64,000 nt of DNA from Hippopus hippopus (taxonomy: Eukaryota; Mollusca; Bivalvia; Cardiida; Cardiidae), in assembly GCA_946811185.2 (NCBI GenBank), contig OX328107.1, positions 11,311,565 through 11,375,564 on the forward strand, written 5' to 3'. The notes under the pieces were generated by a model. It was not told where the DNA came from. It worked only from the letters and a program-made list of their open reading frames with translations, and did no database searches. Of this stretch, positions 1-7,659 are shown piece by piece. Both the position numbers and the translations under genes were made by a program. Each line of letters begins with the position of its first letter. Position 1 is the stretch's first letter.

Positions 1-139
1 CTACAATATCATCGGATGAAAATCAGATCGAAAATATGTAGATCGACAACACGACTATCGGTGATACAGAGATCTGTAAAATAACAGAACAGATAGATAA
101 AAAATATCTACAAACGATAATCTAAGAAAACAACCAACT

Positions 140-382
140 TTGGAACTAAAAAGCAACGAACTTTCTTCAGAAGAGACTCTTCCACCAAAACAGGAGAAAA
201 AGCAAAACAACGAAAAAAGAGAAAGCGAAAAAAAAAAGAAGTGTTTCTTTTGCAAATCAAAAAAACATGGGGATAAAATCTGGACCTGTCAAGATATGGT
301 ATTAAAAAATAATGAAAGGGGAAGAAAACGGAAGAGTGAATGTGAATCTGACATTCCGAAGAAAAAAAGAAAAACCCACTGA
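140..382 (+). CDS. Small basic Cys-containing ORF, no ATG
   Basis: Open frame running from about 101 to a TGA at 380-382 with no ATG, so the start is missing, spliced away or non-AUG. I do not recognise the product. The C-terminal half has a CxxC pair (CFFCKSKKHGD) and a strongly basic tail with an SV40-like nuclear localisation signal (PKKKRKTH), which suggests a nuclear nucleic-acid-binding peptide. An imperfect inverted repeat (arms around 387-397 and 406-419) follows the stop. It lies next to the small-gene cluster at 0.7-3.8 kb and may belong to it, but it lacks the histone-type stem-loop found after those genes. A chance ORF is possible. Confidence 0.25.
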   Translation: MELKSNELSSEETLPPKQEKKQNNEKRESEKKKKCFFCKSKKHGDKIWTCQDMVLKNNERGRKRKSECESDIPKKKRKTH

Positions 383-662
383 AAAAAGTTTCAACAAAAA
401 AGTGGTTGTTGAAAAAACTGTTGCAAAATATTGTTTTAAGTTTTTTAAAAAAATGTTTTAACAAAAAAAGGTTGACTTGTTTAAATGTTTTCATTCCAAT
501 GTTTTTTCATTCCATTGTTTTTTTCACAGTTCATGTCTTGTTTCATTGTACAATTGTTTAAATAAAAAACATATGAAATAATTCTGGGATTGACTTTTTT
601 TCTTCTGACTGTAAGTCTTTGATTGTAAGTCTTTTGAGAGAAAATTGACACTTCGAAAGAAA

Positions 663-699
663 AGCTCTTTCTTGGGGAATTGTAGCCCTGAAAAGGGCT
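663..699 (-). promoter_or_regulatory. Histone-type mRNA 3' stem-loop plus HDE (copy 1)
   Basis: On the minus strand, AGCCCTTTTCAGGGCT (684-699) forms a 6-bp stem with a TTTC loop, flanked by ACA before and AC after. A purine-rich CAAGAAAGAGCT (663-674) lies 9 nt downstream. This matches the metazoan replication-dependent histone 3' processing signal (SLBP stem-loop plus histone downstream element bound by U7 snRNA), except that the first stem pair is A-T instead of G-C. It begins 28 nt after the stop of the minus-strand gene 728-1027. Confidence 0.8.
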
Positions 700-727
700 G
701 TTTTTCTCCATTCACTGGCTGGATAAA

Positions 728-1027
728 TTAATTCCATACCAGTGAAGGATACAGTTTCTGCAGCTTCTTTTGCCACCCACGATGCTCGGTGGGTGGCATG
801 AAGTCTTTCAGATCGGGGTAAATATTCCCAATCTTCACCTTTGGCGTACGAGTATAAAACTGGTACCCCCGCCTCTCAAAAAAAGCACACAGCGCTTTAA
901 ACTTCAGTCTCTTTCTTTCTTCTTCTCTTTTCTTCTCCATCTCTAGCTGGTTCTCCATCTCTTTCTTTTTCTTTTCCTCAGTCTTTGTCTTCCCAAACAC
1001 CCCACAAAAGAACTTGTTGGCTTTCAT
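728..1027 (-). CDS. Small basic coiled-coil protein with histone-type mRNA end
   Basis: 99-residue ORF starting at ATG 1025-1027, 38-44 bases downstream of a TATA box on the minus strand (near 1065-1071). Family not recognised. Residues about 14-42 are a highly charged Lys/Glu coiled coil (KTEEKKKKEMENQ region). The C-terminal half looks folded, with aromatic residues (FFERRGYQFYTRTP) and a Trp-rich end (GWQKKLQKLYPSLVW). The histone-type stem-loop and downstream element 28 nt after the stop imply a non-polyadenylated transcript, probably S-phase linked. The promoter block is shared with the 1880-2179 gene, so the two probably belong to one regulon. No histone similarity is visible. Confidence 0.55.
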   Translation of the reverse strand: MKANKFFCGVFGKTKTEEKKKKEMENQLEMEKKREEERKRLKFKALCAFFERRGYQFYTRTPKVKIGNIYPDLKDFMPPTEHRGWQKKLQKLYPSLVWN

Positions 1028-1064
1028 TGTGAAATGAAAATAACCCGATCATAAAATAAAAGTT

Positions 1065-1115
1065 CGTTTTTATACGTTTGCAGGGGGGATTGACCTACTT
1101 TGACTCAGAATTAAC
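1065..1115 (-). promoter_or_regulatory. Shared promoter block with TATA box, copy A
   Basis: Read on the minus strand this contains GTCAAAGTAGGTCAATCCC followed by AAACGTATAAAA. The same 51-nt block, with few mismatches, stands at 1757-1807 on the plus strand ahead of the 1880-2179 gene. Conservation upstream of two otherwise unrelated coding sequences argues for a functional core promoter with an upstream factor site. Confidence 0.6.
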
Positions 1116-1257
1116 GTTGTCCAATCGAATCGTCCATTATATCATTACACATTTTGATGGTCAACGTTAGCCCAACTACATTTCCTCTATGCAAAACACT
1201 ATTCTCAGTGATCATAGTTAAAATACTTTTGTAGTCACTATTTTTATAGCTCTGTAG

Positions 1258-1268
1258 ACTATAAAAGA
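1258..1268 (+). promoter_or_regulatory. TATA box of the middle small gene
   Basis: GACTATAAAAGA, followed about 25 nt later by an initiator-like TCATTC. The next stem-loop-bearing small gene (ending at 1470) lies downstream. Confidence 0.4.
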
Positions 1269-1365
1269 CAACCACAAAACACATTCATTCGGAACTCAAC
1301 TGCTGTAGAGTTAAAACCAAATCAGCACAAAGTTTGGACTAACAATTTTACTTACTTTGGTGAAC

Positions 1366-1470
1366 TGGATAGAAGAAAGAGAACGCCTTAGACGTATAAG
1401 GCGTGAAGTTGAACATCTAATCCAAGTAATAAATGCAATGGAAAATAGGAGAATAAAGAGAAGAGGTTAA
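1366..1470 (+). CDS. Short charged coiled-coil ORF, start unclear
   Basis: Open frame ending at TAA 1468-1470, about 35 codons from a GTG near 1366. It extends upstream to an in-frame stop near 1313 with no upstream ATG. The peptide is a single heptad-like Arg/Glu helix (ERERLRRIRREVEHLIQVIN). A TATA box lies about 100 bp upstream and a histone-type stem-loop begins 22 nt after the stop, exactly the spacing seen in the neighbouring genes. Either the start codon has been lost or it is non-AUG. Function unknown. Confidence 0.4.
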   Translation, partial: WIEERERLRRIRREVEHLIQVINAMENRRIKRRG

Positions 1471-1491
1471 AAAAAGTGAACCTGTACAAAC

Positions 1492-1526
1492 AGCCCTTTT
1501 CAGGGCTACCCAACACCAAGAAAAGA
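1492..1526 (+). promoter_or_regulatory. Histone-type mRNA 3' stem-loop plus HDE (copy 2)
   Basis: AGCCCTTTTCAGGGCT at 1492-1507, flanked by ACCC, with CAAGAAAAGA at 1517-1526. It is followed by GTCAATTTTCCTCT and a short tandem run of AAGAGTTACACTCT. The same downstream layout follows copies 1, 3 and 4. Confidence 0.8.
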
Positions 1527-1756
1527 TCTATCTTTCCTCGTATTTGTCAATTTTCCTCTAAAGAGTTACACTCTAAGAGTTACACTCTAAGAGTTACACT
1601 CAAAAAAGCCTTCTAAATTTCATTTTTGTCTAGGTCGATTGAATGCTTTTCTACTTCATTCAAATAGATCTGTTCTAAAGAGAATTTCCACATATGTATG
1701 CATTAAGCTTTTTTTCTCAGAACCTTACTCAGGGTGCTTTCTACCAGGTTCGCGCT

Positions 1757-1807
1757 CTTAATTCTGTGTCAAAGTAGGTCAATCCCACTGTAAACGTATA
1801 AAAGTCG
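1757..1807 (+). promoter_or_regulatory. Shared promoter block with TATA box, copy B
   Basis: Plus-strand copy of the block described at 1065-1115, ending in AAACGTATAAAAGTCG. It lies about 75 bp before the ATG at 1880. Confidence 0.6.
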
Positions 1808-1879
1808 TTGATTTTTTCCAAATAATAAATTATTCGACACTCAGCTCTCGAATAGTACGGATAAGTGTTAACGAAAAAA

Positions 1880-2179
1880 ATGGAGCAAATGAATCATCGA
1901 CTTATTGAGGATCTCCGAGTCTTTCTGATTGGTGGTGATCAAGTACTGATACAAAAGAACAGGATTGAAGAGAATAGAATACAACTAGAACAAATATCAC
2001 GCACATACGTAGATCTTGGTGAGAAAATAGTCGAACTAGTTCTAGAGACAACACCTGACATTATCTTGGTTGATGTGGAACTCGGGAGACGGATTACTTT
2101 TAATAATGGAGCAATGACAATCACGAAAAGAGTCGGAGCATGTCCAATCTGCCATGCAAATTTTGGATGTTGTCATTAA
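1880..2179 (+). CDS. Small coiled-coil protein with C-terminal Cys/His cluster
   Basis: 99 residues from ATG 1880; an in-frame GTG at 1865 is less likely. Family not recognised. Residues about 1-55 are helical and charged, followed by a beta-rich stretch (DIILVDVELGRRITF) and a C-terminal metal-binding-like cluster (GACPICHANFGCCH). TATA promoter copy B lies upstream, and a histone-type stem-loop begins 29 nt after the stop. Size, promoter and 3' end match the divergent gene at 728-1027, so they are probably co-regulated. The putative zinc cluster suggests protein or nucleic-acid binding; nothing more can be said. Confidence 0.55.
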   Translation: MEQMNHRLIEDLRVFLIGGDQVLIQKNRIEENRIQLEQISRTYVDLGEKIVELVLETTPDIILVDVELGRRITFNNGAMTITKRVGACPICHANFGCCH

Positions 2180-2208
2180 AGCTGGAAAACAATCCAACAC
2201 AGAAAAAC

Positions 2209-2243
2209 AGCCCTTTTCAGGGCTACCCAACGCCAAGAAAAGA
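2209..2243 (+). promoter_or_regulatory. Histone-type mRNA 3' stem-loop plus HDE (copy 3)
   Basis: AGCCCTTTTCAGGGCT at 2209-2224, ACCCA flank, CAAGAAAAGA at 2234-2243. Nearly identical to copy 2, including the downstream GTCAATTTTTCTCT and repeated ATTACACTCTAAG units. Confidence 0.8.
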
Positions 2244-2450
2244 TCTATCTTTCCTCAAATTTGTCAATTTTTCTCTATGAATTACACTCTAAGAATTACA
2301 CTCTAAGAGTTACACTCAAAAAAGCCTAAGGGCAACCATTCCCCTAGCCTCAGCCTGGTACAGCGAGATCAAGATCAAACTGTATTCCATATCAATCCTA
2401 AAGTCAATTAAAGCCCCAAGTAGCGAATAAAAGTTAACAATAAAGCAGTC

Positions 2451-3362
2451 TAAGTACAACACAGTCCCATTGATCTCTACTCTGACGTGTGGTAAGGACT
2501 AAAGATCAGGTTGTCTTCTATATCAAATCAATGAAAAAAAGTCTAAGTCAAACCCTGATCTTTTTTTGCCCTAACCCCACTTAAAGCCCAAGTAGTGGTT
2601 AAAAGTAGTGGATAAAAGTAAACAATAAAGCAGTCTAAGTACAACACAGTCCCATTGATCTCTACTCTGACGTGTGGTAAGGACTAAAGATCAGGTTGTC
2701 TTCTATATCAAATCAATGAAAAAAAGTCTAAGTCAAACCCTGATCTTTTTTTGCCCTAACCCCACTTAAAGCCCAAGTAGTGGTTAAAAGTAGTGGATAA
2801 AAGTAAACAATAAAGCAGTCTAAGTACAACACAGTCCCATTGATCTCTACTCTGACGTGTGGTAAGGACTAAAGATCAGGTTGTCTTCTATATCAAATCA
2901 ATGAAAAAAAGTCTAAGTCAAACCCTGATCTTTTTTTGCCCTAACCCCACTTAAAGCCCAAGTAGTGGTTAAAAGTAGTGGATAAAAGTAAACAATAAAG
3001 CAGTCTAAGTACAACACAGTCCCATTGATCTCTACTCTGACGTGTGGTAATGACTAAAGATCAGGTTGTCTTCTATATCAAATCAATGAAAAAAAGTCTA
3101 AGTCAAACCCTGATGTTTTTTTGCCCTAACCCCACTTAAAGCCCAAGTAGTGGTTAAAAGTAGTGGATAAAAGTAAACAATAAAGCAGTCTAAGTACAAC
3201 ACAGTCCCATTGATCTCTACTCTGACGTGTGGTAAGGACTAAAGATCAGGTTGTCTTCTATATCAAATCAATGAAAAAAAGTCTAAGTCAAACCCTGATC
3301 TTTTTTTGCCCTAACCCCACTTAAAGCCCAAGTAGTGGTTAAAAGTAAACAATAAAGCAGTC
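2451..3362 (+). repeat. 185-bp tandem satellite, about five copies
   Basis: Units begin TAAGTACAACACAGTCCC at 2451, 2636, 2821, 3006 and 3191, a strict 185-bp period with only isolated substitutions. The last unit is shortened near its end by loss of a duplicated AAAGTAGTGGAT-like segment. A diverged partial unit occupies about 2385-2450. Each unit has a CTCTGACGTGTGG motif and an inverted pair, GATCAGG and CCTGATC. No ORF is maintained. Confidence 0.95.
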
Positions 3363-3459
3363 CTAACCCTATTCCATCTTACCCTATTTCATATCACGGT
3401 CTCAACCAACAGCTGACTAAACTACATACTATGTGACAATTCTTCTTAGCGTAGCGAAC

Positions 3460-3900
3460 CTATATAGTCTTACTATAGCAATATAGGTACGAAGTCCTTT
3501 TGGGTACGAAAACCCACTCAGGATAGTCATACTATAGCAATATGGGTAAAAAAACCCACTCAGAGTAAGTAAGTAGGATATTTGCAATAAAAGGCTAACT
3601 ATCGGCCAAAAATGACACATTTTCTCCGAATTGAGAAGATTGAGGAGGCGGACAGCAAGTATCTGTCCAGCTTGCAGAAAAGTTGGAGATTGTGCCTAAA
3701 AAACACAGCCTCCACAAACAGCCCTTTTCAGGGCTACCATTCCACACGAAAGAGTGATCTTTCAAATTGTCAATTTTCAGTCAAAAGACTTTCAGTCAGT
3801 ACAACCCCACTCAGGGTAAGCAGAATAGGGACTCAGGGTAAGTCAGATAGGGACTGTCCAATCTCTGCAACAGCTCACAAGGGGACCGAGTAACCGATAA
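3460..3900 (+). other. Remnant of a fourth small gene in a repeat-rich stretch
   Basis: Contains two copies of an ACTATAGCAATATGGGTA-like repeat (3470-3560), a GTAGGATATTTGCAATAAAA block that recurs at 3948, and an ATG-initiated frame at 3612 that runs straight through the histone-type stem-loop at 3720. The coding part is therefore probably decayed. Short CTCAGGGTAAG repeats follow. Confidence 0.35.
3720..3754 (+). promoter_or_regulatory. Histone-type mRNA 3' stem-loop (copy 4)
   Basis: AGCCCTTTTCAGGGCT at 3720-3735, then CCATTCCACACGAAAGAG as the downstream element. The following GTCAATTTTCAGTC matches copy 1. No intact ORF ends just before it. Confidence 0.65.
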
Positions 3901-4007
3901 AATCCGAGAGTCCGCATGAAAATGTTACTATAAATAGAACATGGGGGTAGGATATTTGCAATAAAATGCTAACTATCGACCAAAAATGACACATTTTTCT
4001 CCAAAAG

Positions 4008-4115
4008 TGCCCCATTCTGCTACCCCGGGGCCCCATTTACTGTCAGGGTAGCAGGATGAGGCACTCAGGGGTAGTCACATGGGGCAAAATCGCCTATTTT
4101 GCCCTATGTGACTAC
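4008..4115 (+). repeat. Two adjacent hairpins
   Basis: First hairpin: arms 4008-4026 (GTGCCCCATTCTGCTACCC) and 4046-4064, with two mismatches. Second hairpin: arms 4071-4090 (GTAGTCACATGGGGCAAAAT) and 4096-4115, with one mismatch and a 5-nt loop. Back to back they could fold as a double cruciform. They directly follow the stem-loop gene cluster. Confidence 0.7.
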
Positions 4116-4139
4116 CCTTTACTACTTGTATGGCCCCTA

Positions 4140-4629
4140 GCAGGATGGAAAACGATGTCCGCCGACATTAAGCTTCTTCTTTGGAAAACAGTCTCCACCC
4201 TGCTGGCAACCATTGTTTTCCAAGCTATCCCTGAGGATCGAGGCCTTCAACTTGACACATTCCAGTTTCTCGCACTCCCTGGAACCAGAGAAAGGAAACT
4301 TGTATCCTCTTCCCAGATGATGAGACATTCAAGTGTTACCACTGTTCGAAAGATAGCTGCTGGTGAATACCACTTATCGGATGCAAACACCCTTATCCAA
4401 CAGTTCGAAGCTGCATGTCTATCAAGTCATAAGTCTGAAATGTACCAGGTACTTATCAATGCCATAAAAGAAGTTCCTTTGCGCATCCGGTAAATTACGT
4501 TCCAAAATCCGGGAGAATTTTTACAATTAAGTTGGGGGGAGTGTCAGAAAATACCTCAGTACCAGTCATCCAAAGTATCCCAGTTACCAAAATTAGCCTA
4601 TAAAATGTACTTTTAAGCCTCGCCATAAT

Positions 4630-4670
<41 letters not shown>

Positions 4671-4795
4671 AGAGCGGGAGTACCACTGCACTCACATATT
4701 TCATTCTACCGTTGATTAATAAAATTGAGAAGCCACGTCAAGTGAACTTCCTATTGAGAGATAACCTCGTGTCGTATTTTATTTATTGTTCCACT
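4140..4795 (+). mobile_element. Possible LTR-retroelement 3' end
   Basis: An open frame ends at 4493 (145 codons from 4056; no recognised domain). After it comes a purine tract, AGTTGGGGGGAG, immediately followed by TGTCAG at about 4541, the usual polypurine-tract/LTR junction. The putative LTR has a TATA-like CCTATAAAATG (about 4598), a GA microsatellite (4632-4668) and an AATAAA (about 4717). The 3' boundary is unclear, perhaps near 4795. No 5' LTR, reverse transcriptase or target duplication is visible. Confidence 0.4.
4632..4668 (+). repeat. (GA)n microsatellite
   Basis: Uninterrupted GA repeat of about 37 bp inside the putative LTR. Confidence 0.95.
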
Positions 4796-5227
4796 ATGTT
4801 ACCGTTTTTCCCACCTGACTATAAGGACTTCAGCCATACCGCTGAACCCTTACAAATATTTAAGTTTTTATTGCCTACTCCCTGTAACCTGACCCAGGTC
4901 AACATCTTTGACATACATTTAAATTTTATTTTAAACCTCGGCACAGCACGGGGCCGCCTTCGGCATATATTCCGAATGGTCATGGAAATATTTCGTACGC
5001 TATGCGCGAATTAAATTGCTTACATGTACCTTCTCGAGTATATATAACTTCCCGAGTAATAATCGGAGTTCTATTCTATATAAACCAACTTAAACATTCA
5101 GCATAAAGGTCAGGATCAAGCTAAGTAGGCAATACAATGGGTTGGAAAAGCAGGCTAGGGGCTAATAGACAGTCTTAATGTATAGCCAAAGTTTTCTTGG
5201 AGTCATACTCATGAAACATCTGTTGAA

Positions 5228-5335
5228 CCCTTAGGCTGCTAAGCGCGACTCACTGACCTTTTGCAGACTTATAGATCAAGATCAGACTGCACAAGGCGTG
5301 CAGTCTGATCTTTGATCTACACACTCCGATAAGGA
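5228..5335 (-). repeat. Palindromic MITE-like element, family A
   Basis: Minus-strand copy. The core is a hairpin of GATCAAGATCAGACTGCAC and its inverse, with a CTAAGCGCGACTCACTGACC flank. The same element recurs at 5650, 7213, 14798, 15107, 20338 and 56957. No coding capacity. Confidence 0.7.
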
Positions 5336-5649
5336 CATAATTTACCCTATAAAATACATTTGAAATAGCAAAAAATGGGCTTTTACTTTCGGCTTAAAAA
5401 TTTCATTTCACTACTTTAGCAGGATCAGGCTTCATAACAAAAAATAAAAGGTAAAGAGGAACGGCGCATAAATTATATTTCGCTTGAGAATTATAAAGTT
5501 CAAGGGGACGAATTTTGGCGCACTCATGGCATGGCACTTTTAAGAATCCGTTCGTTTCTATGCAACTGTTTTCAAGATGTGTGAATGTGTGTTATTACTT
5601 TTTCAATGATATGAATTTAAACGTATTTTTTAGAAAGATAACTCTTTAT

Positions 5650-5707
5650 CGGACAGTGTAGATCCAAGATCAGACTGCACGGTCTGCGCAGTTTGATCTT
5701 GATCTAC
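5650..5707 (+). repeat. Palindromic MITE-like element, family A (partial)
   Basis: CGGACAGTGTAGATCCAAG followed by the inverted GATC-rich core; the GTCGCG tail is missing. It abuts the family B repeat that starts at about 5712. Confidence 0.7.
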
Positions 5708-5711
5708 ATTT

Positions 5712-6217
5712 TTAACCGACCAGAAATTCCTTTGATGCCTATCTTGAAATTATTTGTTGATACTTCAGTTAGTTTCCTGAAAAGGGAGGTAATTATTATC
5801 TCCCTTTGTAATGAGAATATGGTGGTTTTAGATTTATAAATGATAATTCTAAGAAGAAAAAAAAAAGGAAAAAGTGGCTCGGTTAAAGTAGTACAATAAT
5901 ACTCATTTTTAATCATAGCAAATTTTGTAGGATAATGTTATAGTAGAAATAGCTGTTTTCCATTAGGGGTCTGCTACCTTAAATCTCAGTGGTGAATGAA
6001 GCTTTTTGCAAGTTATAGAGGCATCATTATCATCATCACCACCATCATGACTGCAAGCCATATTTGTGGCTGTTCACTTTTGTTATTTGCTCAGTAAGAT
6101 CATCATCATCATCATCAACACCAACAATAACAACATCAACAACATTATCATCGTCATCATCATCATCATGACTGCGAACCATATTTGTGGCTGTTTACTT
6201 TTGTTATTTTTTTCAGT

Positions 6218-6248
<31 letters not shown>

Positions 6249-6788
6249 GCATCATCATCAGCCATATTTGTGGTTGTTTTAGTTGGTTAAGGAAACTGTG
6301 GCTGTTGTTTTTCTGTTGTTAGCTATTGAGAATTACGTCTAGTAAACTGTTTGGCATCATTGAACAAGGAAATAATAGCGCCAGGCAATGATTATGAAAC
6401 AAGGCTAAGTGTATTAGAAATGAGATGCTTTGGGTTGATATATAAACTGTTCAAGTCTTAAAATCACTCTGCAAGCAGATGGCTGCTTTCCTCAGTAAAT
6501 GTCGCATCGTCGAAACAATTTGAGGTAGTAACCTCCTAATGGAAAACAACTATTTCCACTAAAATATTCTCCTACAAAATTTGCTATGATTGAAAATGAG
6601 TATCATTGTACTACTTTAACCGAGCCATTTTTTCCTATTTATTCCTTCGTAGAATTACCATTTATAAATCTAAAACCACTATATTCTCATTACAAAGGAG
6701 ATAATAATTATCTGCTTTCTCAGGAAGCTAACAAAAGTATCAACAAATAATTTGAAGGTAGACATCAAAGGAATTTCTGGTCGGTTAA
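5712..6788 (+). mobile_element. Inverted pair of family B repeats around CAT microsatellites
   Basis: Arms of about 265 bp at 5712-5975 and 6530-6788 are inverted copies: one begins TTAACCGACCAGAAATTCC and the other ends with its reverse complement. Between them lie about 550 bp with several CATCATCAT runs (6026-6250). This is either a non-autonomous DNA transposon with long TIRs or two insertions in opposite orientation. A single copy occurs at 19,872-20,221. Translated CAT runs give spurious poly-Asp/Ser ORFs. Confidence 0.6.
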
Positions 6789-6919
6789 CAATGTGCAAAA
6801 ATATTATATCAGTATAAATCCTTATTTATCAACTAAAAAGAAATTTCATTCCATGTTGTACTAGAAGCCCTAGGATGGTAATACCTAAAGCTATGCTTTA
6901 TGAAAAGGGGGGTTGATGC

Positions 6920-7150
6920 AACTGCAAAAGGTATCGATTATGTCAGCCTGCGCAGTTCGCGCAGGCTGACATGAATCGAAACTTTTTGCTATTAATCAAT
7001 TGACTGCATGTCAAAGGACTGAATAACTTCATGACTCAATCGGTTGTGAAACAAAATGGATTTTATGGATCCAAAATTACGCGAAGACTTGCTTCGTGTA
7101 ATGCATCACGGAAATGCATTAAGCCTCCTTTTTCTCAGAGCTTAGTTTAT
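6920..7150 (+). repeat. Interspersed repeat, family C
   Basis: About 230 bp beginning with a hairpin (GTCAGCCTGCGCAG and its inverse) and continuing through TGGATTTTATGGATCC and AATGCATCACGGAAATGCAT. A diverged copy lies at 16,815-17,040. Confidence 0.55.
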
Positions 7151-7212
7151 TTATCTGTTAAACGGTGCTGGAGAAAGAACTGAAATCCTGTCAACATAAT
7201 ACAATGAGCATT

Positions 7213-7318
7213 ATCGGACAGTGTAGATCCAAGATCAGACTGCACGTTCTGTGCAGTCTAATCTTGATCTATATTGTTCGCGTAGTCAGTGAGTCGCGCT
7301 TAGCCGCCTTAGGGTTAA
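7213..7318 (+). repeat. Palindromic MITE-like element, family A
   Basis: Near full-length copy: CGGACAGTGTAGATCCAAG, hairpin core, then GTCAGTGAGTCGCGCTTAG and CCTTAGGGTTA. Confidence 0.75.
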
Positions 7319-7319
7319 G

Positions 7320-7475
7320 AATATTCTTAGTGTCATACTGAAAAAAAAATCCTAAATTTGAAAGTAACACAAGTTTTGATTGGCTAAACCATTTGGTTTA
7401 GCCAATCAGAAGTTGAGTTACATTCAAATTTAGAAAATCTTGAAGAATAAGACTAAGAACATTCTTAAGAATGGT
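7320..7475 (+). repeat. Palindromic MITE, family D
   Basis: Large imperfect palindrome centred near 7391 (GATTGGCTAAACCA / TGGTTTAGCCAATC) with outer arms of the ATTCTTAGTGTCATACT type. Related copies at 15,360-15,515 and, more diverged, 31,400-31,590 and 55,598-55,715. Confidence 0.7.
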
Positions 7476-7588
7476 TTGTAATGTATACGGATCTTGACGT
7501 TTTTAAGAATTATAAATACAGCTTTTGTGCAAGACCTACAGATCAATCGGTTAAGACTCCTGTTTAGGGACAAACAGAAATCCTTTAC

Positions 7589-7657
7589 CCTATGTTTACA
7601 CCATGTTCCCGACAGCCACGGAAGCCCCGTTTGTCCGAAACATGGTGCAAACATAGG
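7589..7657 (+). repeat. Hairpin, CCCTATGTTTACACCATGTT arms
   Basis: Inverted arms CCCTATGTTTACACCATGTT and AACATGGTGCAAACATAGGG around a 29-nt loop. A diverged half-copy is at about 26,930-26,990. Confidence 0.6.
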
Positions 7658-7659
7658 GT

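Noticed and set aside
2451..3362. CRISPR-like array
   Set aside because: Whole 185-bp units repeat head to tail with no distinct spacers; it is a satellite in a eukaryote.
663..3754. Histone genes
   Set aside because: The 3' stem-loops are histone-like but no histone fold or H1 sequence is encoded in any frame nearby.
6066..6290. ORFs on both strands across CAT repeats
   Set aside because: Poly-Asp/Ser/Ile frames come only from the microsatellite.
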